From assembly GCA_029298735.1 (NCBI GenBank), contig JANSLP010000006.1:248001-312000 (forward strand): a stretch of DNA of 64,000 nt, given 5' to 3'. The notes beneath the pieces were generated by a model. The model ran no database searches. It worked only from the letters and a program-made list of their open reading frames with translations, and was not told where the DNA came from. The stretch comes from Ophiostoma sp. CBS 140.51 (lineage: Eukaryota; Ascomycota; Sordariomycetes; Ophiostomatales; Ophiostomataceae). This document shows, piece after piece, positions 1-12,251 of the stretch; within the stretch, counting starts at the first letter, position 1, and each line of letters begins with the position of its first letter. The position numbers and the translations under genes are program-made.

Positions 1-899
1 CAAACGGACCCTGGTTGCTCTCCTCTAGCCAGAGAAGAAGCCAAACGAGAAAACGAGAGAAGAAGACGAGCAGAGACGAGGAAGGAAAAGAAGACGAAAA
101 GACGAAATACCGAAACAGAAAAGAAGAGGAAGGAAAAAAGGATACGACCGGGGACGCGTGTGGGTTGACACGGAGGGGGACAAGAAAAGGAAGTGAGGTC
201 GACAAAGAACGAAGAAAAGGAGAAGCAAAAGAAGGACGGAAAGACGTGGGAAGGGAAAAGAGGAGACGAGCAGACACGACGGGAAAGGAGAGGAGAGTGA
301 GAGAAGCAAGCCCAGAGAGAGGGACCAGACAGTGTGGAGAGACCAGAGAGACGGCGGAAGGAGACAGTGAGCAGGACAGGCTGGAGCAGGGCCAAAACAC
401 ACCCGTTAGGTTAGTCGGCTGCACGCCCAGGAGCCAGAGAATACGGGAATGAGAAAATGAATGGGGGGCTGCTGGCGCTGTAGCAATGCAACCTGCTACT
501 GCGACGACAGCAGGCTTGTGTATGTCTGAGAATGGGGGGAGGGTAGAGAAAAGGCGAAAAAGGGGGGCGTGAGGCCAGAAAAACGATGGGATGCTCCTTT
601 CGGGGTCAGACAAAAAACCGAGGCAAAAGAAAACGGTAAAAATGACGAGAGAGCAAAGTCTAAAAGAAGAACAAAAGAAGCGAGAGTCTAGAAAGTATGA
701 AGAGAAAATGAAGTTGAAAAAAGGCCAAAAACAATATAAGAGAACAAGAAAGACGATATGGAGAATGGCGAACCAAGAACGAACGACGGGAGGCAAGAGC
801 GAGCGCCAAACAAACCGGAAACCTCGATCAAATGGCGTGGGCAGGGAAGGCACTGTCCAGGAAAAGCAGGAGAGGCATGGAAGGAGCGACAAAGGGGGT

Positions 900-940
900 G
901 GTGGGAAAGGTGGGAAAGGTGGAAAAGGGTGGAAGGTGGG
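900..940. repeat. Short degenerate G/A-rich tandem repeat
   Basis: The motif GTGGGAAAG and close variants recur here about four times in a row. It lies in a purine-rich gene-free stretch and is probably replication-slippage sequence. Confidence 0.5.
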
Positions 941-1409
941 TGCAGGAAAGGCCGGAGATCGAAGAAGGCGCTGCGCTACGAGGAGTTGGATGGGGCCAGG
1001 ATGACAGTTACGAGAAAACGAGTGAAGCAAGAGGGGAGGGTTGTGTGGAGCTCTTTCCCATCTGCTCATGAGAAAAAGAAAGACATGCACCAAAAGGGCA
1101 AGTGCAGGAACGGCTGTGGTGTGGTGCCTGTCGTGCCTGCGGTGCCTGGAACGGTTTATTTCCAGGGAGGTCTTGGGGCGGTCTTAGGGCGCCTTCCAGG
1201 GCAAGAGGCTGTTGGACAGAACCAAGAGAGAAGGGTCTTTGCCCCCCACTGGGACTCACTAAAAGCTGCTTAGCTGATACAGCCGCTGCAGGCTGTCGGT
1301 CTGTTACAGTGTGCAATTCCAGGGGCCCCTGGAGATTCGCATACTAACGCGCGATGCGAGATGCACCAAAGAGGAAAGGGCCAGGTTCGTTCCAGCTAAA
1401 ATGCACAAC

Positions 1410-1432
1410 ACGGAGCACGGAGCACGGAGCAC
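1410..1432. repeat. Three tandem copies of ACGGAGC
   Basis: The 7-mer ACGGAGC is repeated three times and followed by AC. It is non-coding and has no visible function. Confidence 0.7.
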
Positions 1433-4400
1433 ACAAGGAAAGAGCAAAGAGCACAACTTATCACCCCATGTCTCCAGTCAATTTGGCGGACCTGGGCCCA
1501 GTCCAATTTTGGCTTGCAGGCGAGACAGCTGCAGATATTATTACCAGTGCTACAGCTCCCAGGTAATACTAACTGCATTCTTTTACCTGTCTTGCTGTTG
1601 GCCTGGAGCTGTGGGCGGGAAAAGAAAACATACTCCGCGACCTCCCAATTCGATCTGGTCCACGATATAAGAAGACATCGTCGTCTCGCTGAGCAAGACA
1701 GCTCTTGTTTGAGAGTGTCCCACGATAAGACATAAACAGCGCAGATACTTATCCGGTTACAAGAATCAACATACGACGTGATCTCGACATTAATACTCGT
1801 CAAATCGGCCATCGGATAGAATGGCAAATGCATCAAGATGAGGCTGCAAGAGGAAAGGCAGGAAAAGGGGCCAGATCTGACCTGTCCTGTCTTGGCCTGT
1901 GCTGGCCTGTGCTGGCTAGTGGCGGAGGAAGACAGGGACGCCTCCAAATTACCAGGCAAGATACGACATACATACAAATACATACACATGCACGTTGCCA
2001 CACCAAAAGCTTGTGCGAGAAACCACCCTTTCCCGTTTCCCTTGTCCATATTTCCCTCTATGAACTTTTGTATGCACAATCAAATCAAATGCGGTCCCAT
2101 TTCCTGATTGTCTTGCTCTCGTTTCCTCTTCAGGTTATCCCCTTTTCTCGGTTCCTTCTGGTGTCCTTCTGGCCTCGTTTTCCTTTAATTCGTTACTCTT
2201 CTTCAAATTCTGCCCTTGGCCGCCTGCAGCAGGGATCAGCAGTGGGCTCGTGTGCAAGAGGGCGTTGAACTTTCTGCATGTACAGCTGCTGCATGGAGCA
2301 TGGGTGGAATCACTGGGCGACGCGCCGGATAACCAAGAAAACAAGGCGCAATATTGTGGTGAAATAAGATGCAGATGTACTGAGATACTTGCACAAACAC
2401 CAGGAACAGCACGAGGCTTCAAAATACAGAAAGCAATGGCAAAAAGAAAAGAAAGACAGGCCGACAATTAAGAATTGACAACAACAACAACATCCCCATC
2501 CATCAACCAAATGCCATATCCCTTGCCCGTGCATATGTGTATTTCCGTGTTATCTGACGATGGATACGATAGGCTCCGTTCGGACTGCGACCTACGCCAG
2601 CGACAGTTCGTCCTTTTTGGATGAAGCCGTGCGTCAATCGTCCATTCTCACAGTTGACAAGAAGTGACAAGGACAGGGTTGTGCCCTTGTGGTGGTGTTC
2701 TCTCCTTCTGTGTCTCCTTGTCTCTGTGTCTTTGTGTCTCGCCCGTGGCAATTCTCCAGGTTTTTGTTTGCGGCCAGTCAAAAAGATGCGTTACACTCGA
2801 CAAGCATACAAATACCCCGTATCAAGCCGGCTCTCCTCCGGCCGCATATCGCCATTACAACGTGCAGGTCAGAGCCCGTAGCATCGGATGTACCAAAACA
2901 AACTGTTATTTGCCCCTTCATCGCACATGTCGATGGTCGATGCACAAACAGATACGCTGTGATCGAAGCAAATGTCAAGCGGTCAACGACTTGCTTGTTC
3001 AAAATTTAAGTCGTCCACTGTCAGATGCATCGCCCAGGATAGGGGCATGAAAGGATTAAGCATCTTGCCTCCTTCCAGTGCAACATAAAATAGCACAGGC
3101 CCTGGGTGATAGACCAGGCCGTGGCTTGGAAGAACATGGTCCTCAACATGGTTCGCTCCGGGGGGGCCCATGGCGAAAACAAAGCCAGAAAGGCAACGCC
3201 ATAAAAGCCACAAGCCAGGGAACTGTGAAATAGGGGACGCTTTCTTTGCGGCCCTCGCCCAAGTTCTTTGATGCGGGGAGGCGCCCGCGAAATACCCTGT
3301 ATATCTTTTGCATTTATTCTTGTATCGAGAGACAGCACACGGCCCCGGCATTAATGATGGCCTGGTATGAATACTGCGCAGCGGTCAAAGGTTCATGAAA
3401 AAAAAAAAAGTTGGTGAGTTAATCAAAAGAGGGCATGCAAAAGCACACAGGCATCTCTGCGCCCGTGTTGATCGGCCAGGCCAGGCCCCTCGCCAATTGC
3501 AAAATTCGAAATTCAATAGAGCCTTCAATATCCAGGCGAGAGCATCTGTCGTCCTCTCCCGCGTCTCCCTCCCTCTATTCCTCGCCAAACGCACCAAAAC
3601 GAGCCAAGCACCGAGATGCAGATGCAGCCTACCAACAAAGCCCATCGGCGGACCAAGCGAAGTGGGAAAGAAAAGAGAAAAAGTAGAGATTCAACGTCTC
3701 GAAAGGCACGCCGGGCTTGGCATTGGATGGCATGCCCGTGGCTAGATTGTCGCTTTTCTGCTGCTTTGCCCTTTCTCCTCATGAGATACGTCGCGTGGGG
3801 AGCCATGCAGCAGCCGGGGATCCAGTGGGAAAGAAAGTGGGTGTGGTGCTCTTGGGCGAGGAAAGAAACAACAAGCCAATCCCCCAATCCCCCAAAAGAT
3901 AGGACGACAACATACGACGCTGGCAGCTGGCATGGGGAACGACAAAGAGCCGAACGGACGTGGAATGGAACGCATGTCAACAGTCACAGATTACATACAC
4001 AGAATAGGGGGTTTCGTTCGTTTCTCATCGTGGCTGGCCCCCTCGATCTACAAACACAAACAGACACCGCAAAAAAGTATGGAGAAACACAGAAAAGGCA
4101 AACAAGGGGACCATCGCACCAAGGCGAAAGAGGCAATTGCTAAATTGCGAGGAGCGGGGGAGAAGCAGGGTGGGCGGAGACCGAGAGAGACGCGAGGCAA
4201 CAGGGAGAGACAGAAAAGGGCAAAACACGAAAGGCTGTGCGTATTCTGGAGAAGGGAGGAGGGAGGGGAACGGAGCAATGGGCGCCCAGGATATCTGACC
4301 TCGCAGACGGAATGCAATGGGAACGGGCACCGTGTCTGCAGGGGAAAATAAGACCCTGACAATCGACAATCGGAGAGCTAAAAGAAAAGAAAAAAGAAGG

Positions 4401-4900
4401 AGAAAAGAATTGGAGGCAGGCGAAATAGAGACCAGCACAGACGAGTGTTTCGAAAGACCTTGCAGCGTGGATAGAGCAGCAGGGCGAAGTGGGATCATCG
4501 GCCAGAGACATCAACGGAAGAAGAGGAAGATACACTGCATGCACAAAATTATTGCTACCAAACCAACCAGAGCAAAAACAAAAAAAAAAGAAAGAAAGAA
4601 AAAGCAGAACAACAAAGAGACTGATAGAGAGACTGGCAGAGCAAAAGTGACTTTGTCAGCGGCAATGACGTGTGTTGAACGATCTGTTGGGAAGCCTCGA
4701 TCCGTTTGTTGGCTGGCTTCTCAACTTGCTTGACCTCGTATTTGTCTATTCAGGTTATTCCTGCTTGCGTAGACAGGAGGTTACAGAGGTATGGGCGTCG
4801 TAAGATAAGTGACTTTTCTCCCCACATATTGCGCCGCTCACTACCCTCATTTTCGTTGTTTCTGGTACTGTGTGCTCAGGCGCATTTTAAAATGTTTATT

Positions 4901-7900
4901 TAATTCGCCGGCATGGTATGGGAAATACGGCACAAAGTGCAAGGACAGAGGTTACAGTGTGTTGGATCCTCTACAAAGAGAAAGAAACAAAAGGGACACA
5001 AAATTAAAGAGAGACACAGCGACGGGACAAGGTACGGTTGACGGGAACTGTGAAATGGTACTGCATATGGAGGACTGGGCGACGCGTCGTGGGAAGAATA
5101 GCTGTGATTGGTCCCGGTCTGGGGGGAAACAGTGCAGACGTAATATTATGACGAGGGAAGGCAGATGCACGGCAAAAGAAAAATAAGAAAAAGAAAATAG
5201 GGGGGAAGCTGGCCCCAAAAACGGTCGCACGCACAAACAAACGCCAACCAACGAACCAAACAAAAACGCTCGGCACGGCTGCATCGAATTCTCTATCCAC
5301 TTTACGCGTTTTTCTTGTGCTTTTCGTGCTTCGTCGCCCACAGTGCCTTGTGGACCCCTTTTTTGCAGTGGCCCCCCTCTCCGTTATCTCTGTAAGGGGG
5401 TCTCCTCTTTCAGTGGGAACCCAGTGGACACGCTCGACCACGCCGCCTGTGCCGTCCATCAGCAAGGCTGGGGGTCAAATCTAGACGTCCTTTTCGTGTG
5501 CTGCCAGCTTCTGTCAGTCCCAGTTTACAGCCTGTTTTGACCCTTTTCGACATCGTTGCTTTTTCTGTTAGTGCCTCTCCGCTTTGGCTTCGCCTTCTTT
5601 GCTCCGCAAGAGGTCCCTGGCGTCTCCATCAAAACGCCCGTTTGCCCCCTTTGCTGTCTTTACGTGCCAATCACATAGCGGCAGATCTCCCCCAAAAGCG
5701 CCCTTGTTCCCTCTTTTTTTCTTCCCCTCGAGCCCCATCTCCCTGGTTCTTCTCCATCGCAAAGAGCTCAAAAAGTACCCTAAATATAGGACGGAACGGC
5801 TGGGCGTTTGACGATGTCTTGTCAACGTTGTCCATCGTTGTTTCTTGCGTGTTTCTTTGGCGGTATGTTTAGTCAAGCTTGTCCAGGTTCGTGGGAAAAA
5901 CTGAAACTTTGAAACGACACCTTTTGAGCACGGCCAGCTTTCTCGACAAGCCACATCCTCACAGATGCCGTGTTATGTACGACGAGATACTCGTATCCTC
6001 GTGTATCTACGAGAACCCCTGAAGAAAATGGAGCTGAGAAAATGCTTGCAAGCATCTGCAGCCGCCGGTCGGAGGAAATCGATAAATCTCTGTAGCAGCG
6101 ATCCAAGGCGGGGAAAATCGTGCCCTGCCCAGACTGACCTGCGAGCCATCAAGAAAAGGTCGAAAAGACCCCTCAACAGTTTCTTTCCTGTCTTGTCCTT
6201 GTTTTTTGTACCAGGGCACAACCAACGGCAATCGGCTTTCTTCCCTTCGCCGTTCCCTTTTTTTCATTCGACAAAGTTGTGTGGTAGGTCTTTCACAGTT
6301 TGAGTTTCTTTTTTGTTCTTTCCGTTCTTCCGTCCCAGGGACCTCGATAGTGCCGGCTCATGATCCACGTTCCTCTTCTTGTCTTTTCTTCTACCTGCCT
6401 CTTCTTTCTACCTTTTGCCCCTTCCCGATTCCCATGTGCATATCCACATCCCACTCTTGCCTTTTCTGCTTGTGTCCCTTCCCCGTGCTCCGTGATCCGT
6501 AGTGGGGAGGTTTTTTTTTGGGGGGGAGGGGGTTCTGTATTTTTCATGTTTTTTCTGCTTGTCGTCACCGTCTTTCTTCCCGCCGCATACGTACATTATA
6601 TGTCGTACTCTTATGGTGCTGCCCGCGAAGAAACTACCAGCCAAGATTTTATCCTCGTCCTGTCCGCTCCGCCTCTCGCCGCCCGCTCCTTCATGGCAAC
6701 TTTTTCCCTGTGACGCCGTCACATCAACAATTACTAGCGCAAGCACGATGATGCAGGAATCACATACCACGGCCAGAGGAGGCAACGGCGAGAAATAAGA
6801 GGGCAGGAGGACTAGAGGTCAGGGCTTGGAGGAGGGGCACTTGGGAACACTCCTAGCCTCGTTTTTCGTAGCACGACGAGGCACATGTTTCTTTAGCCTT
6901 TTGTTCTTTGCCGCAGACAGCGCAAGAAAGTACACAGGTGAGAGTTCAAACTGGTTTCAAAAACGTTCACATTCCCATTGCTTGGCCTCCATTCCTCTGG
7001 AATTTGCCCTCAAGACACCGTGGACTGTGGTATGTTTGTCTGCTCGCCTTTTGCCTCTTCTCGTAATCATCAACAAGGTTACAAGATGCCCCACCTCTTG
7101 CGATGTATGCCTTTTTTGTTTTTATCTCGACAACCCTTTCCTTTCCTCCCCTACATGCAGTACAACACCAACTTTTTACCCTTGCCTTGTCTTTGGTCTT
7201 TCTTCACCCTGAGCCCCGTCTCCCCCTCTTGAAGAAGATCTTGGAGAGGCCATTCTCGTCATTTTTTTAGGGAAACAAAAAAAAAGGGGAACAGTGGCAT
7301 GGGTTCGTCTTATCTCGTCACTTATTCCTCAGTATTTTCCAGAATATGTTGATCTTTGTGAGAACTCTTTCACATCGTCCGCTGATAATGGCGGTGAGAA
7401 AGAGGGACGTCCCATTCACATTGCAGCATTACACCCGGCTCCGGGCCAATAGAGGAAGGTGGTGTACTACTTGTCGAAGTGCGGAAGAAAAGAACTGGTA
7501 AGAATGACAAAATGACAAAATAACACAGTAACAAAAATGACGAAAAAGAAAAGGAAAGGAAACAACGAGAAGAAAAGAAAAAAATACAGCAGCAGCACGG
7601 TTGCACTGCATATGAACAAGGCGACCGGCGATCCGACTCAACACAGTATGTATGCTCAATCTCATTTTGTTTTCTGCAGCATGTCCCTGTTAAACACGCC
7701 GCCCATGTGTATACGTTCTCTACATCTTGACTGTCCCTCGACTTGTACTACATGAACGACTGTAGACGCGCGCCGGCCATAAATGAAGGCCAAAAGTGTT
7801 CGAAAGCATGGCATGACTTAAATGAAGCATGAAAGGGTTTCTACTTCTTTCCATTGTAAAATTTCAACCAAAGGATGCCTGCGATGTCCTCGATGCAGAA

Positions 7901-8335
7901 ACGTGCATTGAGCTAACACAAAAGGTTGGCAGCTATTGTGCACTTGGTCGCCAACATCGTCCAACGCCGTCCACGCCGTTGCGCCATTTGGTTCATGCCA
8001 ACCTGCAGCCAGTCCTGCAGTCAACAGAGAAAGGAGAACAGGCACCGGGCAGGGTGGTGTGCATGGTGCATGATGCTCGCCAAAGAGGAGGGGCCAGAAG
8101 AGGACAGGTGAGAAGGGCAGCAAAAGCAACGAGGAACGGGCGGCAAGGCAGCCAACGAGCGATGGTTCGGTGCTTTCCGAAGTGTCTCACTTGTCAACCG
8201 TATTTCCCAGTCTTGTGCCCGGGTCTGCCTTCTTTTTGGCATTGCCCTAATATTTCGAGAGTGATCACGGGATCCGCAAGGACTTTTTTATAGCCAGCCT
8301 CTTTATCTCGAACCCCGTATTCGTACGCATGATAT
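4901..8335. other. Gene-free region, pyrimidine-rich on the + strand between about 5370 and 7230
   Basis: No gene is supported. The strand bias is opposite to that of the first kilobases: the + strand is CT-rich at 5370-5800, 6200-6560 and 7080-7230, with many TTCTTT and CCTTTTC runs. In this genome such tracts precede gene starts on the same strand, yet the next recognisable coding start to the right is at 10211. The tract may be the leader of an unrecognised transcript, an old promoter, or simple biased sequence. Confidence 0.45.
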
Positions 8336-8830
8336 CAAGTAGTGAAGAAAAGCTTGTTGCCGTCCAAGACAATGAGGTGGGTTAATAAGAGAAATAGTAG
8401 GCAATAGAAGCGTCAATAGGGTCAGTAAATATCAGAGGTGCTTAAAGTATAATTGAAAAATATCAAAATTTAAGCCTGCTGGTAAAGTCACACGGCACGG
8501 CGGCAGATACCCGTATGCTTGCTTCTTTTCAGCTGTATATTATTTCAGTTCCTCGTGACTACTATTTTTATTTATTTATTTCGTCTTTGTCTTCGTTTGT
8601 TTTTCTAATTATTTTTCATGGAAGAACACTACATTCTTAGTAATTTCGTCAAAAGCAGTACTGTTTTTAGACAAACCGTCGAAAATAGCTCATCATGAAA
8701 TAATTATTATCTCGAATGTAAAAACGTCGTGAATATCAAACATCAGGATAAAGAAAAGGGGATCAATGAAATCTACATTTCTGTTCTTCATATTGCCTAC
8801 TTCGACCCCCCCAAGGATGTTTTCATAAGA
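8336..8830. other. AT-rich island, no gene
   Basis: This is a clearly AT-rich block inside a moderately GC-rich surrounding, with runs such as TTTTTATTTATTTATTT near 8560. No open frame of useful length exists. Candidates are a matrix-attachment or replication-origin type element, or the remains of a mutated repeat; the sequence alone does not decide. Confidence 0.45.
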
Positions 8831-10210
8831 AGGCTTTAAATGACCTCATGCGTAGGGCCTGCGGAGCTTACCCTAAGAACGATATGACTGCTCTCCGAAG
8901 AAGCAATATGTTTCATGTTGGGATATTTGGCCATGCGTGAGAGAGACATCCAGCCAATACTAGCGTAGAAACAATAGGAAGAAAAGGGAATCGCATGAAA
9001 CAAAACAGACATTGCGCACACAAGCAGCGGGACACTGGAATTGTGATGTATGTGATGCCTTTGATATGATGGCCTCTTATGTGGCCTCTCCAACGGCCGC
9101 TTATTTGAAGGCATATGAGACGGCCCAGCAGACCAGCATCCCTGGTCCCTGTCGTTTTCAAATAAATGGAAAAGAAGGGAAGAACAGAAGAAAAGAATGG
9201 ATAGAACATAGGAAAGATTATTAAGATGACGACAGCTATTTGAATTGCCTTATGAGCCTATGTTGGGCATTTTGAGTGATTTGGTGTGACTTTTGGCGGG
9301 GTGCCCAAGGTGTGCAAATCTTCGATACAGCCCGATACAGAATGCCGTGTTGACCGGCTGAAGTGTGTTTTCTTCGGCGACTTTTTGACTTTTTTGAATA
9401 GGAATGCTGAGTCGTCACAAAAAGAAAAGAAGCTGGTGAGAGAAGGCAATGCAGGAATGGACAACCGAACAACACGGTGGATTGGCCGAATGATAGGCTT
9501 GCAATGGCCAACAAGGAGCCTTGTATACCATGGCAAAAGGCGAACGGACCCATAGGCCGCATCCTTCCAAGACACATCAATCTCACTGATTTTCCCTGAC
9601 TTTTTTACTGCTCAGTCGCATTGTCGTCTCTCGTTTTCCTAATTTCACCGATACTTATTTGGTCTCACCGCTCGCTTCCCCTCAACCTATTTCAACTTCC
9701 CTATTCCCTCCTCTTCCATCTGACTGTTCAGCAGCAAAACGCAGTGGCTTTGAAATAGGACAAGCCTTCGTACTTTTGCATTGCTACCTTTCTCCACAGG
9801 GTCTTTCGGCGGAGGCTGTGATAATTGGCGGTTGTGTTGATGATCGCTCTTTCCAGCCATCACGTGAAGGCGCGCCAGTTGTATTTGTACGAAGTAGGGG
9901 AAGCGAACAAGGCCAACAAGGCAAGAGTGCCCAGCCGGCAGGCAAACAGGCGGCCGTAAAACGGCCCTAAGCCACGATAGGGGTCAATCGTACCAAAACT
10001 TAAAAGTTTCACTGTGGGGCAGGCGCAACCGTCAACGTCAGACGTCAATCCTCCGGGTTGCTCTTTCCTCCGTGACGTCGGCGTTCTTTATCTTTACAGA
10101 TAATATTTCAAGTACAAAAATTTTGTGCATGCCCTCGACCTTTGCTCTGATGCTCTCTAGCTCATTGCCGGAGCAATACACTTTGGCAAACCCCAACAAC
10201 ATACCTCGCA
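8831..10210. other. Upstream region of the Zn2Cys6 regulator gene
   Basis: No coding frame is supported. The last 250 bases probably hold the promoter of the regulator that starts at 10211, including a cluster of CRE-like motifs at 10035-10080. Confidence 0.45.
10035..10080 (+). promoter_or_regulatory. Cluster of three CRE-like (ACGTCA/TGACGTC) motifs
   Basis: ACGTCA at 10035-10040, GACGTCA at 10041-10047 and TGACGTCG at 10073-10080 lie 131-176 bases upstream of the regulator's ATG at 10211. This is the half- and full-site vocabulary of bZIP factors of the ATF/CREB type. Binding is inferred from motif density only. Confidence 0.4.
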
Positions 10211-12133
10211 ATGGTTGGCGTCCCTCGAAGTCGCGGCTGCCTGCTGTGCGTACGACGCCGCGTGCGCTGCGACGAAGGCCGCCCCGGATGTGCTAAATGT
10301 GCAACTTACGGCGCCGATTGTCCTGGCTATGACCGCTCGCTCAAGTTTGTGTCCGGGAAGCACCAAGTGCGCAAGCGGGGGCAGGCCAGCAGCAGCAAGG
10401 ACCGCGAGGCTGCGGCATCAGCATCCAACCCGAACTCCGCTTCTGCGTCTCCACGTCCAGAAGCTGACAGCAGCATCTTTGTCAACGAATATGGCAGCGG
10501 CTATACCGAGAACTACAGCGAAAACAATGGCATCATTGTTCCCTTGTTTGTCGAGCTGACTGCCAATGCGTACGGCACTCGCGGTCACAGGTCTACTACG
10601 GCCATTACAATCCCTCCGCATCTACGTGACGGCCGTGCCGCTTACGTCAACACAATTCTCGAGATGATCAACATGGATCGACCTCCGAAAGAGGCCTTGT
10701 TCTATGGCTCCTGGTTCCGTCAAGTGCCCGCTCGGCTCGGCCGCAAGGTCACTCTCGACAGCGCTGTGTGCTCACTGGCGATGCACCTGCTGGGCAAGTC
10801 GCGTGGCGACGAACTGCTGATTGTGCAAAGTCGGCAGCTATACGGACAGTCGTTGGTGGCGCTGCAAAAGGCGCTCAACCATCCAAATGAATGGCGCTCG
10901 TCCGAGACGTTGTGCACGACCATGGTCATGTGTCTCTTTGAACTGTTTGCCGACACGTCGGGCACGTCTAGTGGCTGGTTGCAGCACTCAAGCGCTGTTG
11001 CGAGCTTGATGCAGCACCGTGGCACCGATGGGTTCCTGGAGCCATGGGACCGTGCTATGCTCTTCTCGTTCCGGTCCGTCATTATCATGAACGCACTGTT
11101 TACAGGGCGAGACTGTTTCCTGGCCAAGAAAAAGTGGCAGCGGCTGCTGAGCAGCAAAATGGAGGGCTTTACTGTGCCCCTAAACGATGCGTTCCCGCCC
11201 GAGGCTGTGGCCCTCATTGACCACCATGTTGCCCACCTGGCTCGCTTGCCTACTGTTATGCGCCAATTATGGGAAATCCGCTCGATGCGACAACACGGTC
11301 TGCCAGTAGACCAGGCACAGGTCTCACTACTACGCAAGAATGCCGCCAACCTGCACGCAACGTTTCGTGCCTGGTACTCGGAGGCATCCCGGTTTTTGGG
11401 CGACCCCGTGTGCGCCGAAGTTCCGTCCAACGTGCCCGAGGATGCACCACCATCGCCCTATGCGACGGTGCTCGAGTACCCCAACACGTGGATTGCTAGC
11501 ATCTACCTGAGCTACGTAACGTCTATGCTTATTATCCAAGAAAGCTTGAACCAGTGCGCCGGTGTGCGTTACGACACACTCGCGGCCCAGGCCGAGGCCG
11601 AGGCGAGTCTGGCAGATACGACCACGACCACTAAGTCTCCTGCCACACAGCCAGACTCTACGATGGGTGACACAAGCACAGCTACAACCGTGTCACCCAC
11701 CTTGGTCTACAACGGGGGCTCCATGCACGACGACGTGGGCTCCCTGTTTGTCCCCTCACCTTCCCCCCTCTCATCAGGTAGCTCCGACGGTGGCGACTCG
11801 GTCTACTCGCCCGCTGTAGTCGCTCCCTTTTCGACCGACCCCTGCGAGGCTCTACGGCCCATGGACATTGATGCACCTACCTCGGCCGCGCGGCCGTTTG
11901 ACGCGTGCAACCGTCGCTTGTGCCGCACCATTTTCCGTTCGTTTGAAAAGCTCGGCGTTGGTCTCATGGGCCAGTACCGCATCGGTTTTGCCATGCGTGT
12001 GTCCTATGAGTTTGCCGATGTGCCGACGAAGCAGTGGATTCTTGCCCTGCTGGACCGGTCTGTCAAAACGTTTGCCTCGTCGCGGTCTGACACTTACCCA
12101 GTACCAAAGGTCAATGAGTACTGCTACAACTGA
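10211..12133 (+). CDS. Zn(II)2Cys6 transcription factor with fungal-specific TF domain (640 aa)
   Basis: The protein is a nuclear transcriptional regulator. The N-terminus carries a perfect zinc binuclear cluster, C10-x2-C13-x6-C20-x6-C27-x2-C30-x6-C37, preceded by only nine residues, and followed by a basic Ser/Ala-rich linker (about 45-90). Residues from about 130 to 400 resemble the 'fungal specific transcription factor domain 2' type, with conserved helices around residues 180-300 and the central GWLQHSSAVASLMQHRG-type segment. A low-complexity Thr/Ser/Pro region (about 450-550) precedes a C-terminal helical part. The frame is a single exon and the first ATG is used. The gene is tail-to-tail with the CE5 esterase gene, 118 bases apart. 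The target genes are unknown. A role in controlling the neighbouring secreted enzymes is only a hypothesis. Confidence 0.93.
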   Translation: MVGVPRSRGCLLCVRRRVRCDEGRPGCAKCATYGADCPGYDRSLKFVSGKHQVRKRGQASSSKDREAAASASNPNSASASPRPEADSSIFVNEYGSGYTENYSENNGIIVPLFVELTANAYGTRGHRSTTAITIPPHLRDGRAAYVNTILEMINMDRPPKEALFYGSWFRQVPARLGRKVTLDSAVCSLAMHLLGKSRGDELLIVQSRQLYGQSLVALQKALNHPNEWRSSETLCTTMVMCLFELFADTSGTSSGWLQHSSAVASLMQHRGTDGFLEPWDRAMLFSFRSVIIMNALFTGRDCFLAKKKWQRLLSSKMEGFTVPLNDAFPPEAVALIDHHVAHLARLPTVMRQLWEIRSMRQHGLPVDQAQVSLLRKNAANLHATFRAWYSEASRFLGDPVCAEVPSNVPEDAPPSPYATVLEYPNTWIASIYLSYVTSMLIIQESLNQCAGVRYDTLAAQAEAEASLADTTTTTKSPATQPDSTMGDTSTATTVSPTLVYNGGSMHDDVGSLFVPSPSPLSSGSSDGGDSVYSPAVVAPFSTDPCEALRPMDIDAPTSAARPFDACNRRLCRTIFRSFEKLGVGLMGQYRIGFAMRVSYEFADVPTKQWILALLDRSVKTFASSRSDTYPVPKVNEYCYN

Positions 12134-12157
12134 AACTACTTCAAGGAGAAGCAAAAA

Positions 12158-12163
12158 AATAAA
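12158..12163 (+). terminator. AATAAA polyadenylation signal of the regulator gene
   Basis: AATAAA lies 25 bases after the stop codon at 12133, within an A-rich tract that extends to about 12230. The convergent esterase gene ends at 12252, so both transcripts must terminate in this 118-base interval or overlap. Confidence 0.5.
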
Positions 12164-12251
12164 ATAGAAATAAAAAATAAATTAATCGCTTTAAGAAATC
12201 TATAGCACACCAAAAAAAAAAAGAAAAAGGCCATCCACCGCACATTTTCAC

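Larger units (their letters stand above)
1..4900. other. Gene-free region, purine-rich on the + strand
   Basis: No coding region can be supported here. Reading frames are present on both strands but are short, overlapping and of low complexity. The + strand is strikingly purine-rich in 1-450, 590-1000, 4080-4450 and 4570-4640; positions 61-120, for example, contain one T. Seen from the minus strand these are long CT-rich tracts, which in this window are typical of sequence just upstream of genes (compare the leaders of the genes at 19978 and 49588). The extreme left end could therefore be the 5' leader or promoter of a leftward gene lying outside the window. Small local repeats occur at 900-940, 1410-1432 and 1891-1915. 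Nothing else is recognised. Confidence 0.5.

Noticed and set aside
1396..2079. 227-codon minus-strand frame
   Set aside because: No domain, mixed low-complexity segments, and it lies in a region where frames of this size occur on both strands by composition.
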